NCBI RefSeq assembly: GCF_900107155.1
Contig: NZ_FNOX01000009.1
Location: forward strand, 275,167 to 339,166
Reading direction: 5' to 3'
Source of the DNA: Pseudomonas salomonii
Lineage (GTDB): Bacteria; Pseudomonadota; Gammaproteobacteria; Pseudomonadales; Pseudomonadaceae
Length of the DNA stretch: 64,000 bases
The stretch's first letter is position 1. Every line of letters begins with the position of its first letter. Of this stretch, positions 7,953-16,364 are shown in pieces. The notes beneath the pieces are model-generated. The model was not told where the DNA came from and did no database searches. It saw only the letters and a list, made by a program, of their open reading frames with translations. Position numbers and translations under genes: made by a program.

Positions 7953-9785
7953 TTAATCGCCTCCGCTCGCCGGATCGGCGCTCTGGACAGTGTCGACGGC
8001 AGGTTTGACTTCAGGTTTGGCCCACCAGGTGGCCGTGCCGACGTCGTAACGTGGCGGGACTTTGGGGTGGCCCAAGTGATCCCAGTACGCCACGCGGTAA
8101 GTCTTGATGTGCCAGTTGGGAATCACGTAGTAGCCAAACTGCAAGACCCGATCCAGCGCCCTGGCATGGTCGACCAGACTTTGGCGCGAGTCGGCGTTGA
8201 TCAGTTCTTCGACGAGCTGGTCGACCACCGGGTCCTTGAGGCCCATGTAGTTGCGGCTGCCGGATTTGTCGGCGGCGGCGGACGACCAGAATTCGCGCTG
8301 CTCGTTACCTGGCGAGGTGGACTGCGGAAAGCTGCCCACCAGCATGTCGAAGTCCCGTGAACGCAAGCGGTTGATGTATTGCGAAACGTCAACGCGGCGG
8401 ATCACCAGGTTGATCCCAAGGTCTGCCAGGTTGCGCTTGAAGGGCAGCAGTACCCGTTCGAAATCGGTCTGGGTCAACAGAAACTCGATGTTTACCGGCT
8501 TGCCGGTGGTGTCGACCATCTTGTCGTCGACGATCTTCCAGCCAGCCTCCTGCAACAGCTGGTAAGCCTCACGCTGCTGGGTGCGGATCATGCCGCTGCC
8601 GTCGGTTTTGGCCGGCTCGAAGGCTTGGGTAAAGACTTCGGCGGGGAGCTTGTCGCGAAACGGCGCCAGGATGGCGGTTTCCGCCGGGCCGGGCAGTCCG
8701 GTGGCGGCCATCTCCGAGTTTTCGAAGTAGCTGCGGGTGCGGGTGTAGGCGCCATTGAACAGCTGTTTGTTGCTCCACTCGAAATCCAGCAGCAGGCTGA
8801 TGGCCTTGCGTACCCGCACATCCTGGAACATCGGTTTGCGCGTATTGAACACAAACCCCTGCATGCCGGTGGGGTTGCCGTTGGGAATTTCTTCCTTGAT
8901 CAACCGGCCCTGGGCCACGGCCGGAATGTTGTAGGCGTTGGCCCAGTTTTTGGCGCTGAACTCCAGCCAATAGTCGAACTGCCCGGCTTTCAAGGCTTCC
9001 AGGGCCACGGTGCTGTCACGGTAGTAGTCGGTGATGCGGTTATCGAAGTTGTAGAACCCCTTGGCCACCGGTAAGTCCTTGGCCCAGTAATCCTTGACCC
9101 GCTCATAGCGCACCATGCGCCCCGGTTTGACCTCGGCGACCTTGTACGGGCCGCTGCCCAGCGGTATTTCCAGGTTGCCTTTGGCAAAGTCGCGCGTTGC
9201 CCACCAATGCTTGGGCAATACCGGCAGTTGGCCGAGGATCAGCGGTAGTTCACGGTTATTGGTGCGCTTGAACTTGAACAGCACGCGCAGCGGGTCTTCG
9301 GCGACCACTTCGTCGACGTCGGCGTAGTAGTTGCGGTAGAGCGGTGAACCGTCCTTGATCAGCGCCTGGAAGGTAAACACCACGTCTTCGGCACGGATCG
9401 GGTGGCCATCATGAAAGCGCGCTTCGGGGCGCAGGTAGAAGCGCACCCAACTGTTATCCGGAGCCTTTTCGATCTTGCCGGCCACCAGGCCGTACTCGGT
9501 GACGGGCTCGTCCAGGCTTTGCATGGCCAGGGTGTCGTAGATCAGCGGCAGGTTGTCCGCAGGTACGCCCTTGCTGATGTAGGGGTTGAGGCTGTCGAAG
9601 CCGCCCATGCTCGATTCACGGAAGGTGCCGCCCTTGGGCGCATCGGGGTTTACATAGTCGAAATGCTTGAAGTCGGCGGGGTACTTGGGTGGCTCGCTGT
9701 ACAGGGTCAGCGCATGTTGCGGCGCGGCGTTGGCCGCGCCGCACGCTAACAGCGCGCCAAACAGGGCGGTGCGCAAAGTCATCAT
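7953..9785 (-). CDS. nppA2: Peptide-binding protein NppA2 (SBP_bac_5)
   Basis: 610-residue periplasmic binding protein. Signal peptide MMTLRTALFGALLACGAANA, then mature APQHALTLYSEPPKYPADFK. The family blocks PDAPKGG, LGSGPYKVAEV and a C-terminal YYVIPNWHI are present. I chose the ATG at 9785, which overlaps the nppA1 stop as ATGA and has GGAG about 8 bases before it; a second ATG follows at once at 9782. The frame continues open upstream into nppA1 but is not coding there. Second of two adjacent binding proteins feeding one channel, as in P. aeruginosa NppA1A2BCD; what divides their specificity cannot be seen here. Confidence 0.94.
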   Translation of the reverse strand: MMTLRTALFGALLACGAANAAPQHALTLYSEPPKYPADFKHFDYVNPDAPKGGTFRESSMGGFDSLNPYISKGVPADNLPLIYDTLAMQSLDEPVTEYGLVAGKIEKAPDNSWVRFYLRPEARFHDGHPIRAEDVVFTFQALIKDGSPLYRNYYADVDEVVAEDPLRVLFKFKRTNNRELPLILGQLPVLPKHWWATRDFAKGNLEIPLGSGPYKVAEVKPGRMVRYERVKDYWAKDLPVAKGFYNFDNRITDYYRDSTVALEALKAGQFDYWLEFSAKNWANAYNIPAVAQGRLIKEEIPNGNPTGMQGFVFNTRKPMFQDVRVRKAISLLLDFEWSNKQLFNGAYTRTRSYFENSEMAATGLPGPAETAILAPFRDKLPAEVFTQAFEPAKTDGSGMIRTQQREAYQLLQEAGWKIVDDKMVDTTGKPVNIEFLLTQTDFERVLLPFKRNLADLGINLVIRRVDVSQYINRLRSRDFDMLVGSFPQSTSPGNEQREFWSSAAADKSGSRNYMGLKDPVVDQLVEELINADSRQSLVDHARALDRVLQFGYYVIPNWHIKTYRVAYWDHLGHPKVPPRYDVGTATWWAKPEVKPAVDTVQSADPASGGD

Positions 9786-11611
9786 TGGGCTTTCTCCGAA
9801 GCTTTCAGCCACCATGCGCTCAGGCCCAGGCTGTAGGGCGGCGTGGTGACAAAGGCGAACCGGTTGCGGTACGCCAAGCGATGATAGTTGAGGTACCAGT
9901 TGGGAATACTGTAGTGCTGCCACAGCAGCACCCGGTCGAGGGCGCGGCCGGCGGCCAATTGTTCTTCGCGGGTCTGCGCCGCCAGCAGTTGGTCGAGCAG
10001 GTGATCGACCACCGGGTTGGTGATGCCGGCGTAGTTTTTGCTGCCCTTGATGGCCGCCTGGCTGGAGTGGAAGTACTGCCACTGCTCAAGGCCGGGGCTC
10101 AAGGTCTGGTTGAGGGTGATCAGGACCATGTCGTAGTCGAATTGATCCAGACGCTGTTTGTATTGCGCCCGGTCAACGGTGCGCAGTCGCGCGTCGATGC
10201 CGATGCTTTTGAGGTTCTCGACGTAGGGCTGCAGGATGCGTTCAAGGTTGGGGTTGACCAGCAGGATCTCGAAGCGCAGCGCTTGGCCCTTGCTGTCTAC
10301 CAGGCGCTGGTCGGAGAGTTTCCAGCCGGCTTCGCCGAGCAACCCCAGGGCGCGGCGCATGGCTTCGCGCGGAATGCCCCGCCCGTCGGTCTGCGGCAGG
10401 CTGAAGGCTTGGGTGAACAGGTTGGGCGGCAACTGATCGCGGTAGGGCGAGAGCATCAGCCATTCATGCCCCACCGGCACACCCGTCGCAGCAAACTCGC
10501 TGTTGGGGTAGTAACTGAGCGTGCGTTTATAGGCGTTGCTGAACAGCGTGCGGTTGGTCCATTCAAAATCGAACATCAGCCCCAGCGCCTCGCGCACCTT
10601 GGTCTGGCTGAAAATCGGCCGCCGCGTGTTCATGAACAGGCCCTGGCTCTGGGTCGGGATCTGGTGGGCGATCTGCGCCTTGATCACGTCGCCGCGGTTG
10701 ACCGCCGGAAAGTTGTAGCCGGTGGCCCAGTTCTTGGCCTGGTGTTCGATATAGATATCGAATTCACCGGCCTTGAAGGCTTCGAAGGCCACATCGCTGT
10801 CGCGGTAGAACTCCACTTCGACCTTGTCGTAGTTGTAGAAACCCTGGTTGACCGGCAGGTCTTTGCCCCAGTAATCCTTGACCCGCTCGAACACCAGTTG
10901 GCGGCCTGGGGTGACTTTGGTGATGCGATACGGCCCGCTGCCCAGGGGCGGCTCGAAGGTGGTGGCCTTGAAATCGCGGTTCTTCCAGTAATGCTGGGGC
11001 AGTACCGGCAGTTCGCCCAGACGCAGGATCAGCAGTGGGTTGCCGGCGCGCTTGAACACAAAACGGATGCGATGGCGGTTGAGGATGTCGATCCGTGCGA
11101 CTTCCTGCAGGTTGGTGCGGTACTGCGGGTGGCCTTCGGTGAGCAGAGTGCGATAGGAAAACGCCACGTCATAGGCGGTGATCGGCTTGCCATCATGGAA
11201 ACGCGCTTCGGGGCGCAGGTTGAACACCACCCAGCTGCGGTCCTCGCTGTACTCCACCGATTGGGCAATCAGCCCGTAGCTGGAGGTGGGTTCGTCACCG
11301 GACGGCGCATACTGGCCGGTGCCGACCATCAGCGGCTCGTTCAGCTCGTTGACGCCGTATTGCAGGAAATTGGGCGTGGAAACCGGGCTGGTGCCCTTGA
11401 AGGTGTAGGGGTTGAGGGTGTCGAAGGTGCCAAATGCCATGACCCGCAAGGTCCCACCTTTGGGCGCTGCAGGGTTTACCCAATCGAAGTGGGTGAATTT
11501 GGCCGGGTACTTGAGCGTGCCGAACTGCGTGTAACCGTGGCTCTCGGTAATCGTCGCGTTCGCAGCAAAGCTCAAGGCCAGACTTATTAGTAGAAGGAGG
11601 GGACGCTTCAA
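9782..11611 (-). CDS. nppA1: Peptide-binding protein NppA1 (SBP_bac_5)
   Basis: 609-residue periplasmic solute-binding protein and first gene of the importer operon. The signal peptide (MKRPLLLLISLALSFAANA, cleavage near residue 19) is followed by FGTLKYPAKFTHFDW and PAAPKGGTLR. The blocks LGSGPYRITKVTPGR and HYSIPNWYLNYHR are typical of the family. The start codon is TTG at 11611; I found no ATG or GTG upstream in frame that would keep the signal peptide. The ribosome site is weak, which may keep expression low. The gene lies about 200 bases from convergent repeat DNA next to mltD. Confidence 0.92.
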   Translation of the reverse strand: MKRPLLLLISLALSFAANATITESHGYTQFGTLKYPAKFTHFDWVNPAAPKGGTLRVMAFGTFDTLNPYTFKGTSPVSTPNFLQYGVNELNEPLMVGTGQYAPSGDEPTSSYGLIAQSVEYSEDRSWVVFNLRPEARFHDGKPITAYDVAFSYRTLLTEGHPQYRTNLQEVARIDILNRHRIRFVFKRAGNPLLILRLGELPVLPQHYWKNRDFKATTFEPPLGSGPYRITKVTPGRQLVFERVKDYWGKDLPVNQGFYNYDKVEVEFYRDSDVAFEAFKAGEFDIYIEHQAKNWATGYNFPAVNRGDVIKAQIAHQIPTQSQGLFMNTRRPIFSQTKVREALGLMFDFEWTNRTLFSNAYKRTLSYYPNSEFAATGVPVGHEWLMLSPYRDQLPPNLFTQAFSLPQTDGRGIPREAMRRALGLLGEAGWKLSDQRLVDSKGQALRFEILLVNPNLERILQPYVENLKSIGIDARLRTVDRAQYKQRLDQFDYDMVLITLNQTLSPGLEQWQYFHSSQAAIKGSKNYAGITNPVVDHLLDQLLAAQTREEQLAAGRALDRVLLWQHYSIPNWYLNYHRLAYRNRFAFVTTPPYSLGLSAWWLKASEKAQ

Positions 11612-11708
11612 GTCAGAGATCCGATCCAGGCGGCTTGGGCTTTATGATCGGTACAGTAACAGCTTGTTCCGGTTGGAAAAAGGTGGCTGAAACCACTGGA
11701 GATCCAAT

Positions 11709-11796
11709 GTGGGAGCGGGCTTGCTCGCGAATGCAGTGTGTCAGTCAACAGAGACGTTGAATGTGCCACCGCTTTCGCGAGCAAGCCCGCTCCCAC
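11709..11796. repeat. REP pair (BIME-like) between nppA1 and mltD
   Basis: GTGGGAGCGGGCTTGCTCGC (11709-) and its inverted partner ending at 11796 flank a 42-base spacer. The two 23-base arms are perfect reverse complements. The same pair recurs at 62109-62195. This is the palindromic element common between genes in the P. fluorescens group. Confidence 0.9.
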
Positions 11797-11822
11797 ATTT
11801 GCTCCCCAATGTTCTTGAGGGG

Positions 11823-13229
11823 TTAGCGCGGCCCGGAAACCACCAGCATCTGCCCCGGCTTGAGTGCCTGGCCAGTACGCGGGTTCCAACGCTTGAGATG
11901 TTGCATCTCCACGTTGAAGCGCTTGGCGACGATGTACAGCGAGTCGCCTTTCTTGACCTTGTACTGCACCGGCTTCTTGCTGCTGGCCACCAGTTTGCGG
12001 GTGTCCTGCATCACCAGGGTCTGGCCGACCTTGAGGGCCTGGCCGTTGAGCTTGTTCCAGCGCTGCAGGTCATGCACATCGACCTTGTTCGCCTTGGCGA
12101 TCAGCGTGAGATTGTCGCCGCTGCGTACCTTGTAGTTGCGGGTACGGCCGGCCACCCGTGTGCTCTCAACTTCGTCGAACACCTGCTTTTTAGGACGCAT
12201 CGCCAGCAATTCTTCGGGCTTCATCGTCGAAAGGGTGCTGGTGAGCAACTGCGCCTTGGAGCTGGGCACGAGCAAATGCTGCGGGCCGTCCAGCGTGGTG
12301 CGTTGTTTCAGGGCCGGGTTGAGCTGGAACAGTTCGTCTTCGTCGATCTCGGCCAGCGCGGCAACCCGGGACAGGTCCATGCTTTGCTTGACTTCAACCA
12401 CTTCGAAGTACGGCGTGTTGGCAATCGGGCTCAGGTTGACGCCGTAGGCCTCGGGAGCCAGCACCACTTGGGACAGCGCCAGGAACTTGGGCACGTAGTC
12501 CTTGGTTTCCTGGGGCAGGGGCAGGTTCCAGTAGTCGGTAGGCAGGCCGAGCTTTTCGTTGCGCTCGATCGCCCGGCTGACCGTGCCTTCGCCGGCGTTG
12601 TAGGCCGCCAGGGCCAGCAGCCAGTCGCCGTTGAACATGTCATGCAGACGCGTCAGATAGTCCAGGGCGGCGGTGGTGGAGGCGGTGATATCGCGGCGGC
12701 CGTCGTAGGCGCGGGTCTGGCGCAGGTTGAAGTAGCGCCCGGTGGAGGGGATGAACTGCCACAAGCCGACCGCATCGCTGCGCGAATAGGCCATCGGGTT
12801 GTAGGCACTTTCGATCACTGGCAGCAGCGCCAGCTCCAGGGGCATATTGCGTTCTTCAAGGCGTTCGACGATGTAATGAATGTAGAGGCTGCCGCGTTCT
12901 CCGGCGTTCTCTAAAAAGGACGGGTTGCTGGCGAACCACAAGCGTTGTTGCTCGATGCGCGGGTTCACACCCAGGCCGTCCTGCAATTGAAAGCCCCGGC
13001 GCATGCGTTCCCAGACATCCTGGGGCACTTCGGGGCTAGGCTTCTCTGAGAGCCAAATAGGTTTTTGCTTGATCTTGGCAGCAAGATTGGGTTTGGGTTG
13101 CACGGTGGATTGTGCAGCGAAATTGGTCGATTGGCAGCCCGCCAGAGTCGCGGAAACGGCCACCGCCACGGCTTGAGCCAGGCGGGTCAATGCGTCTGAA
13201 GAAATGGATTTACGAATAGATGACGACAT
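11823..13229 (-). CDS. mltD: Membrane-bound lytic murein transglycosylase D
   Basis: 468 residues. A lipoprotein signal with lipobox LAGC (lipidated Cys at 32) anchors it to the outer membrane. The SLT domain cleaves glycan strands to 1,6-anhydromuropeptides; the catalytic glutamate is in PVIESAYNP (E140), followed by SDAVGLWQFIPSTGRYF and NAGEGTVSRAI. Two clear C-terminal LysM repeats (YKVRSGDNLTLIAK and YKVKKGDSLYIVAK) bind peptidoglycan; a more divergent third precedes them. I chose the ATG at 13229; a TTG at 13253 is in frame but only adds residues before the signal peptide. Confidence 0.95.
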   Translation of the reverse strand: MSSSIRKSISSDALTRLAQAVAVAVSATLAGCQSTNFAAQSTVQPKPNLAAKIKQKPIWLSEKPSPEVPQDVWERMRRGFQLQDGLGVNPRIEQQRLWFASNPSFLENAGERGSLYIHYIVERLEERNMPLELALLPVIESAYNPMAYSRSDAVGLWQFIPSTGRYFNLRQTRAYDGRRDITASTTAALDYLTRLHDMFNGDWLLALAAYNAGEGTVSRAIERNEKLGLPTDYWNLPLPQETKDYVPKFLALSQVVLAPEAYGVNLSPIANTPYFEVVEVKQSMDLSRVAALAEIDEDELFQLNPALKQRTTLDGPQHLLVPSSKAQLLTSTLSTMKPEELLAMRPKKQVFDEVESTRVAGRTRNYKVRSGDNLTLIAKANKVDVHDLQRWNKLNGQALKVGQTLVMQDTRKLVASSKKPVQYKVKKGDSLYIVAKRFNVEMQHLKRWNPRTGQALKPGQMLVVSGPR

Positions 13230-13327
13230 TGGCTGGAAGTAAGTTCCGGGCAAAAATGTCGGGCGATTCTAGAAAGCGCTTTGGTTCCGGTCAACCATTC
13301 AGAAATTCCGTATCAGATTGCATCCGC

Positions 13328-14095
13328 TTAGAACTTATCTTTCCAAGCCCTCAAGCTAGCAAACACCTCGGCCCCAGTGCGGTTGTCGCGACCATTCCGT
13401 TCGTCCGCTTTTTGTTTAACGGATGTTTCGGCGGTACGCAGAAAAGGGTTAGTACGTTTTTCCAGGGCCAGGTTGGACGGCAGCGTCATCTCGCCACGGG
13501 CGCGTAATTGCTTGACGCTTTCGACGCGTTCGGCAATATCGGCGTTGCCCGGCTCCACGGCCTGGGCAAATGTGAGGTTACTTTGCGTGTACTCGTGAGT
13601 GCAGTACACCAGCGTGTCGGCGGGCAGGGCGGCCAGGCGCTCAAGGGAGGTGTGCATCTGTTGCGGGGTGCCTTCGAACAGGCGCCCGCAGCCGGCGGCA
13701 AACAGGGTGTCGCCACAAAACAGCACGCCCTGGTGGTAGTAGGCGATATGGCCGAGGGTATGGCCGGGCACGCTATAAACGTCGAAGTCCCAGCCGAGTG
13801 CGTTGATGCGCTCGTTATCGTGCAGGGCCACGTCGCGTGCCGGGATCTTCTCGTTCGCCGGGCCGTAGACCGTGGCGCCGGTGACCTGTTTGAGCTGTTC
13901 GACGCCGCCGACATGATCATGGTGGTGGTGGGTGATCAGGATGTCGCTGAGCCTGTACCCCGGGTTTTGCTTGAGCCAGGCCAGCACCGGCGCGGCATCG
14001 CCGGGGTCGACCACGGCGCAGCGTTGGGTATCAGGGTCTTGTAACAACCAGATGTAGTTATCGGTGAAGGCGGGCAGAGCACTGATCTGTATCAT
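13328..14095 (-). CDS. gloB: Hydroxyacylglutathione hydrolase (glyoxalase II)
   Basis: 255-residue metallo-beta-lactamase-fold enzyme that hydrolyses S-D-lactoylglutathione to glutathione and D-lactate, the second step of methylglyoxal detoxification. The metal motif THHHHDHVGG is at 55-64; the downstream ligands are in VPGHTLGH and GDTLFAAGCGR; the glutathione-binding CTHEYT and the C-terminal TEERTNPFLR-like block (here ALEKRTNPFLR) are intact. ATG at 14095 (MIQISALPAFTDNYIWLL) is the family start. Divergent from the methyltransferase gene, with 65 bases between starts. Confidence 0.96.
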   Translation of the reverse strand: MIQISALPAFTDNYIWLLQDPDTQRCAVVDPGDAAPVLAWLKQNPGYRLSDILITHHHHDHVGGVEQLKQVTGATVYGPANEKIPARDVALHDNERINALGWDFDVYSVPGHTLGHIAYYHQGVLFCGDTLFAAGCGRLFEGTPQQMHTSLERLAALPADTLVYCTHEYTQSNLTFAQAVEPGNADIAERVESVKQLRARGEMTLPSNLALEKRTNPFLRTAETSVKQKADERNGRDNRTGAEVFASLRAWKDKF

Positions 14096-14160
14096 TCTTC
14101 GATTCGCCAAGCTGAACACATTGGTGCATCTTAGAACGTCTAGGCGAGTTGGAGAATGCA

Positions 14161-14919
14161 ATGACTGATAAAGCGTTCGCCCAGGCTGATCCTGAATGGC
14201 TGGCCCTGATCAGCGCAGCCCGTGATTGGCTGTCCGGGCCGATCGGGCAATTTTTGCTGGATGAAGAGCGGCGCATGCTCGAAGACGAGCTGGGCCGGTT
14301 CTTTGGTGGCTACCTGGTGCACTACGGCCCGTCGGCCCAGACGCCGCCCGCTGCGCCGCAGGTGCAACGCAATGTGCGCCTGGGCGCGCCGTTGCCTGGG
14401 GTAGAGATTGTGTGCGAGGAACAGGCCTGGCCGCTGAGCGAACATGCCGCCGACGTGGTGGTGCTGCAGCATGGCCTGGATTTCTGCCTGTCGCCCCACG
14501 GTTTGCTGCGCGAGGCTGCCAGCAGCGTGCGCCCAGGTGGCCATTTGCTGATTATCGGCATCAACCCCTGGAGCAGTTGGGGCCTGCGCCATGTGTTCGC
14601 CCATGACGGCCTGCGCCAGGCGCGCTGCATCGCGCCGTCGCGGGTGGGCGACTGGTTGAACCTGCTGGGCTTCGCGCTGGAGAAACGCCGCTTCGGGTGC
14701 TATCGTCCGCCGCTTGCGTCTGCCAAGTGGCAAGGTCGTCTGGCCGGCTGGGAACGCCGGGCGGGTGCCTGGCAACTGTCGGGCGGCGGCTTCTATTTAT
14801 TGGTGGCGCGCAAGATCGTGGTCGGGCTGCGGCCGGTGCGCCAGGTCGCGCGTCAGCCCATGGGCAAGCTGGTGCCGATGCCGATGGCCAAGGTCAACCG
14901 CAAGCAAAGCGAACCGTAA
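14161..14919 (+). CDS. Class I SAM-dependent methyltransferase (Methyltransf_11-like), PA1814-type
   Basis: 252 residues. A region with ADVVVLQHGLDFC (motif near 95-110) and VRPGGHLLIIGINPWSSWGL (about 125-145) matches the post-I motifs of class I methyltransferases; the glycine-rich motif I is degenerate. A conserved neighbour of gloB and rnhA in Pseudomonas; substrate not known. ATG at 14161 has GGAG 7 bases before it; the in-frame TTG at 14149 lacks such a site. It is followed 32 bases later by rnhA. Confidence 0.85.
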   Translation: MTDKAFAQADPEWLALISAARDWLSGPIGQFLLDEERRMLEDELGRFFGGYLVHYGPSAQTPPAAPQVQRNVRLGAPLPGVEIVCEEQAWPLSEHAADVVVLQHGLDFCLSPHGLLREAASSVRPGGHLLIIGINPWSSWGLRHVFAHDGLRQARCIAPSRVGDWLNLLGFALEKRRFGCYRPPLASAKWQGRLAGWERRAGAWQLSGGGFYLLVARKIVVGLRPVRQVARQPMGKLVPMPMAKVNRKQSEP

Positions 14920-14951
14920 AACCCTCTTTTTGATTTAAGACCGAGCAACTG

Positions 14952-15404
14952 ATGACCGATACCGTAGAACTCTTCACCGATGGCGCCTGCAAGGGCAACC
15001 CTGGCCCCGGCGGCTGGGGCGCGTTGCTGGTGTGCAAAGGCGTGGAGAAGGAACTGTGGGGCGGCGAAGCCAACACCACCAACAACCGCATGGAGCTGAT
15101 GGGCGCCATTCGCGGCCTGGAAGAACTCAAGCGTCGCTGTGACGTGCTGTTGGTGACCGACTCGCAGTACGTGATGAAGGGCATCAACGAGTGGATGGTC
15201 AACTGGAAGAAGCGCGGCTGGAAAACCGCGGCCAAGGAGCCGGTAAAGAATGCCGACCTGTGGCAACTGCTCGATGAGCAATGCAATCGCCATAACATCA
15301 CCTGGAAATGGGTACGCGGGCATATCGGCCACCCTGGCAACGAGCGCGCCGACCAGTTGGCCAATCGTGGCGTGGATGAAGTGCGGGGCTACAAACAGAG
15401 CTGA
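14952..15404 (+). CDS. rnhA: Ribonuclease HI
   Basis: 150 residues. Degrades RNA in RNA-DNA hybrids. The four catalytic acidic residues are in place: D10 (LFTDGACKGNPGPGG), E48 (NNRMELMGAI), D70 (LVTDSQYV) and D134 (GNERADQLA); the basic handle (NWKKRGWK) and the metal-proximal histidine (RGHIGH) are also present. It lies between the methyltransferase and dnaQ, the usual rnhA-dnaQ order of gammaproteobacteria. Confidence 0.98.
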   Translation: MTDTVELFTDGACKGNPGPGGWGALLVCKGVEKELWGGEANTTNNRMELMGAIRGLEELKRRCDVLLVTDSQYVMKGINEWMVNWKKRGWKTAAKEPVKNADLWQLLDEQCNRHNITWKWVRGHIGHPGNERADQLANRGVDEVRGYKQS

Positions 15405-15477
15405 GCCGGCTGACGTGTTAACATCGCGCCCCTTGATTCACACCACACTGCACACCACCGTTGAGAGCTGAACCCTG

Positions 15478-16224
15478 ATGGCCATCCGATCTGTTGTACT
15501 CGATACCGAAACCACCGGCATGCCGGTGACCGATGGTCACCGGATCATTGAAATCGGCTGTGTCGAATTGATGGGTCGCCGTCTCACCGGGCGTCACTTT
15601 CACGTCTACCTGCAACCGGATCGTGACAGTGACGAGGGCGCGATTGGCGTCCACGGTATCACTGATGAATTCCTCAAGGGCAAGCCGCGCTTTGCTGAAG
15701 TGGCGGACGAGTTTTTCGAGTTCATCAACGGCGCGCAGCTGATCATTCATAACGCGGCGTTCGACGTCGGCTTCATCAATAACGAGTTTGCCCTGATGGG
15801 GCAGACCGAGCGTGCGGATATCTCCCGGCACTGTTCGATCCTCGATACCTTGATGATGGCCCGTGAGCGTCACCCCGGCCAGCGCAACAGCCTGGATGCC
15901 TTGTGCAAACGTTATGGCGTCGACAACTCCGGCCGTGAACTGCACGGCGCCTTGCTCGACTCCGAGATTCTTGCCGACGTTTACCTGACCATGACCGGCG
16001 GGCAGACCAGCCTGTCCCTGGCCGGTAACGCTTCCGATGGCAGCGGCTCGGCGGAAGGCTCGGGCAACCGGCCTTCGGAAATTCGTCGTTTGGCGGCCGA
16101 TCGCAAGCCGACCACCATCATCCGTGCCAGCGAGCAGGATCTGGCCGAGCATGCGGCGCGCTTGGAAGCGATTGCCAAGTCGGCGGGTGCGCCGGCGTTG
16201 TGGTCGCAACTGACCCAGCAATAA
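15478..16224 (+). CDS. dnaQ: DNA polymerase III epsilon subunit (3'-5' proofreading exonuclease)
   Basis: 248 residues. ExoI motif LDTETTG (D9, E11), ExoII HNAAFDVGF (D96) and ExoIII HGALLDSEILADVY (H156, D161) form the DEDDh active site. The C-terminal tail (about 180-248), lower in complexity with SGSAEGSGN, corresponds to the part that binds the polymerase alpha subunit. Lies 73 bases after rnhA on the same strand. Confidence 0.97.
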   Translation: MAIRSVVLDTETTGMPVTDGHRIIEIGCVELMGRRLTGRHFHVYLQPDRDSDEGAIGVHGITDEFLKGKPRFAEVADEFFEFINGAQLIIHNAAFDVGFINNEFALMGQTERADISRHCSILDTLMMARERHPGQRNSLDALCKRYGVDNSGRELHGALLDSEILADVYLTMTGGQTSLSLAGNASDGSGSAEGSGNRPSEIRRLAADRKPTTIIRASEQDLAEHAARLEAIAKSAGAPALWSQLTQQ

Positions 16225-16247
16225 TCACGGTCGAGCACGGTTGAACA

Positions 16248-16275
16248 TGTGGGAGCAGGCAAGCCAGCTCCCACA
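16248..16275. repeat. Short REP-like palindrome after dnaQ
   Basis: TGTGGGAGC (16248-16256) and GCTCCCACA (16267-16275) enclose 10 bases. A short relative of the REP arms at 11709 and 62109; it may also end dnaQ transcripts. Confidence 0.7.
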
Positions 16276-16364
16276 GTTGATTTGCGGTGTCCTACAATCT
16301 TCATTCGCCACATCCACTCCCAGCTTCTACCCTGAGTGCATAGCCCTCAGGACTCCAAGCACTC

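Noticed and set aside
9689..11590. Long open frames on the plus strand opposite the binding-protein genes (for example 633 codons here, 398 codons at 2446-3642)
   Set aside because: They are antisense shadows of high-GC coding sequence; the minus-strand frames have signal peptides, family motifs and coupled starts.
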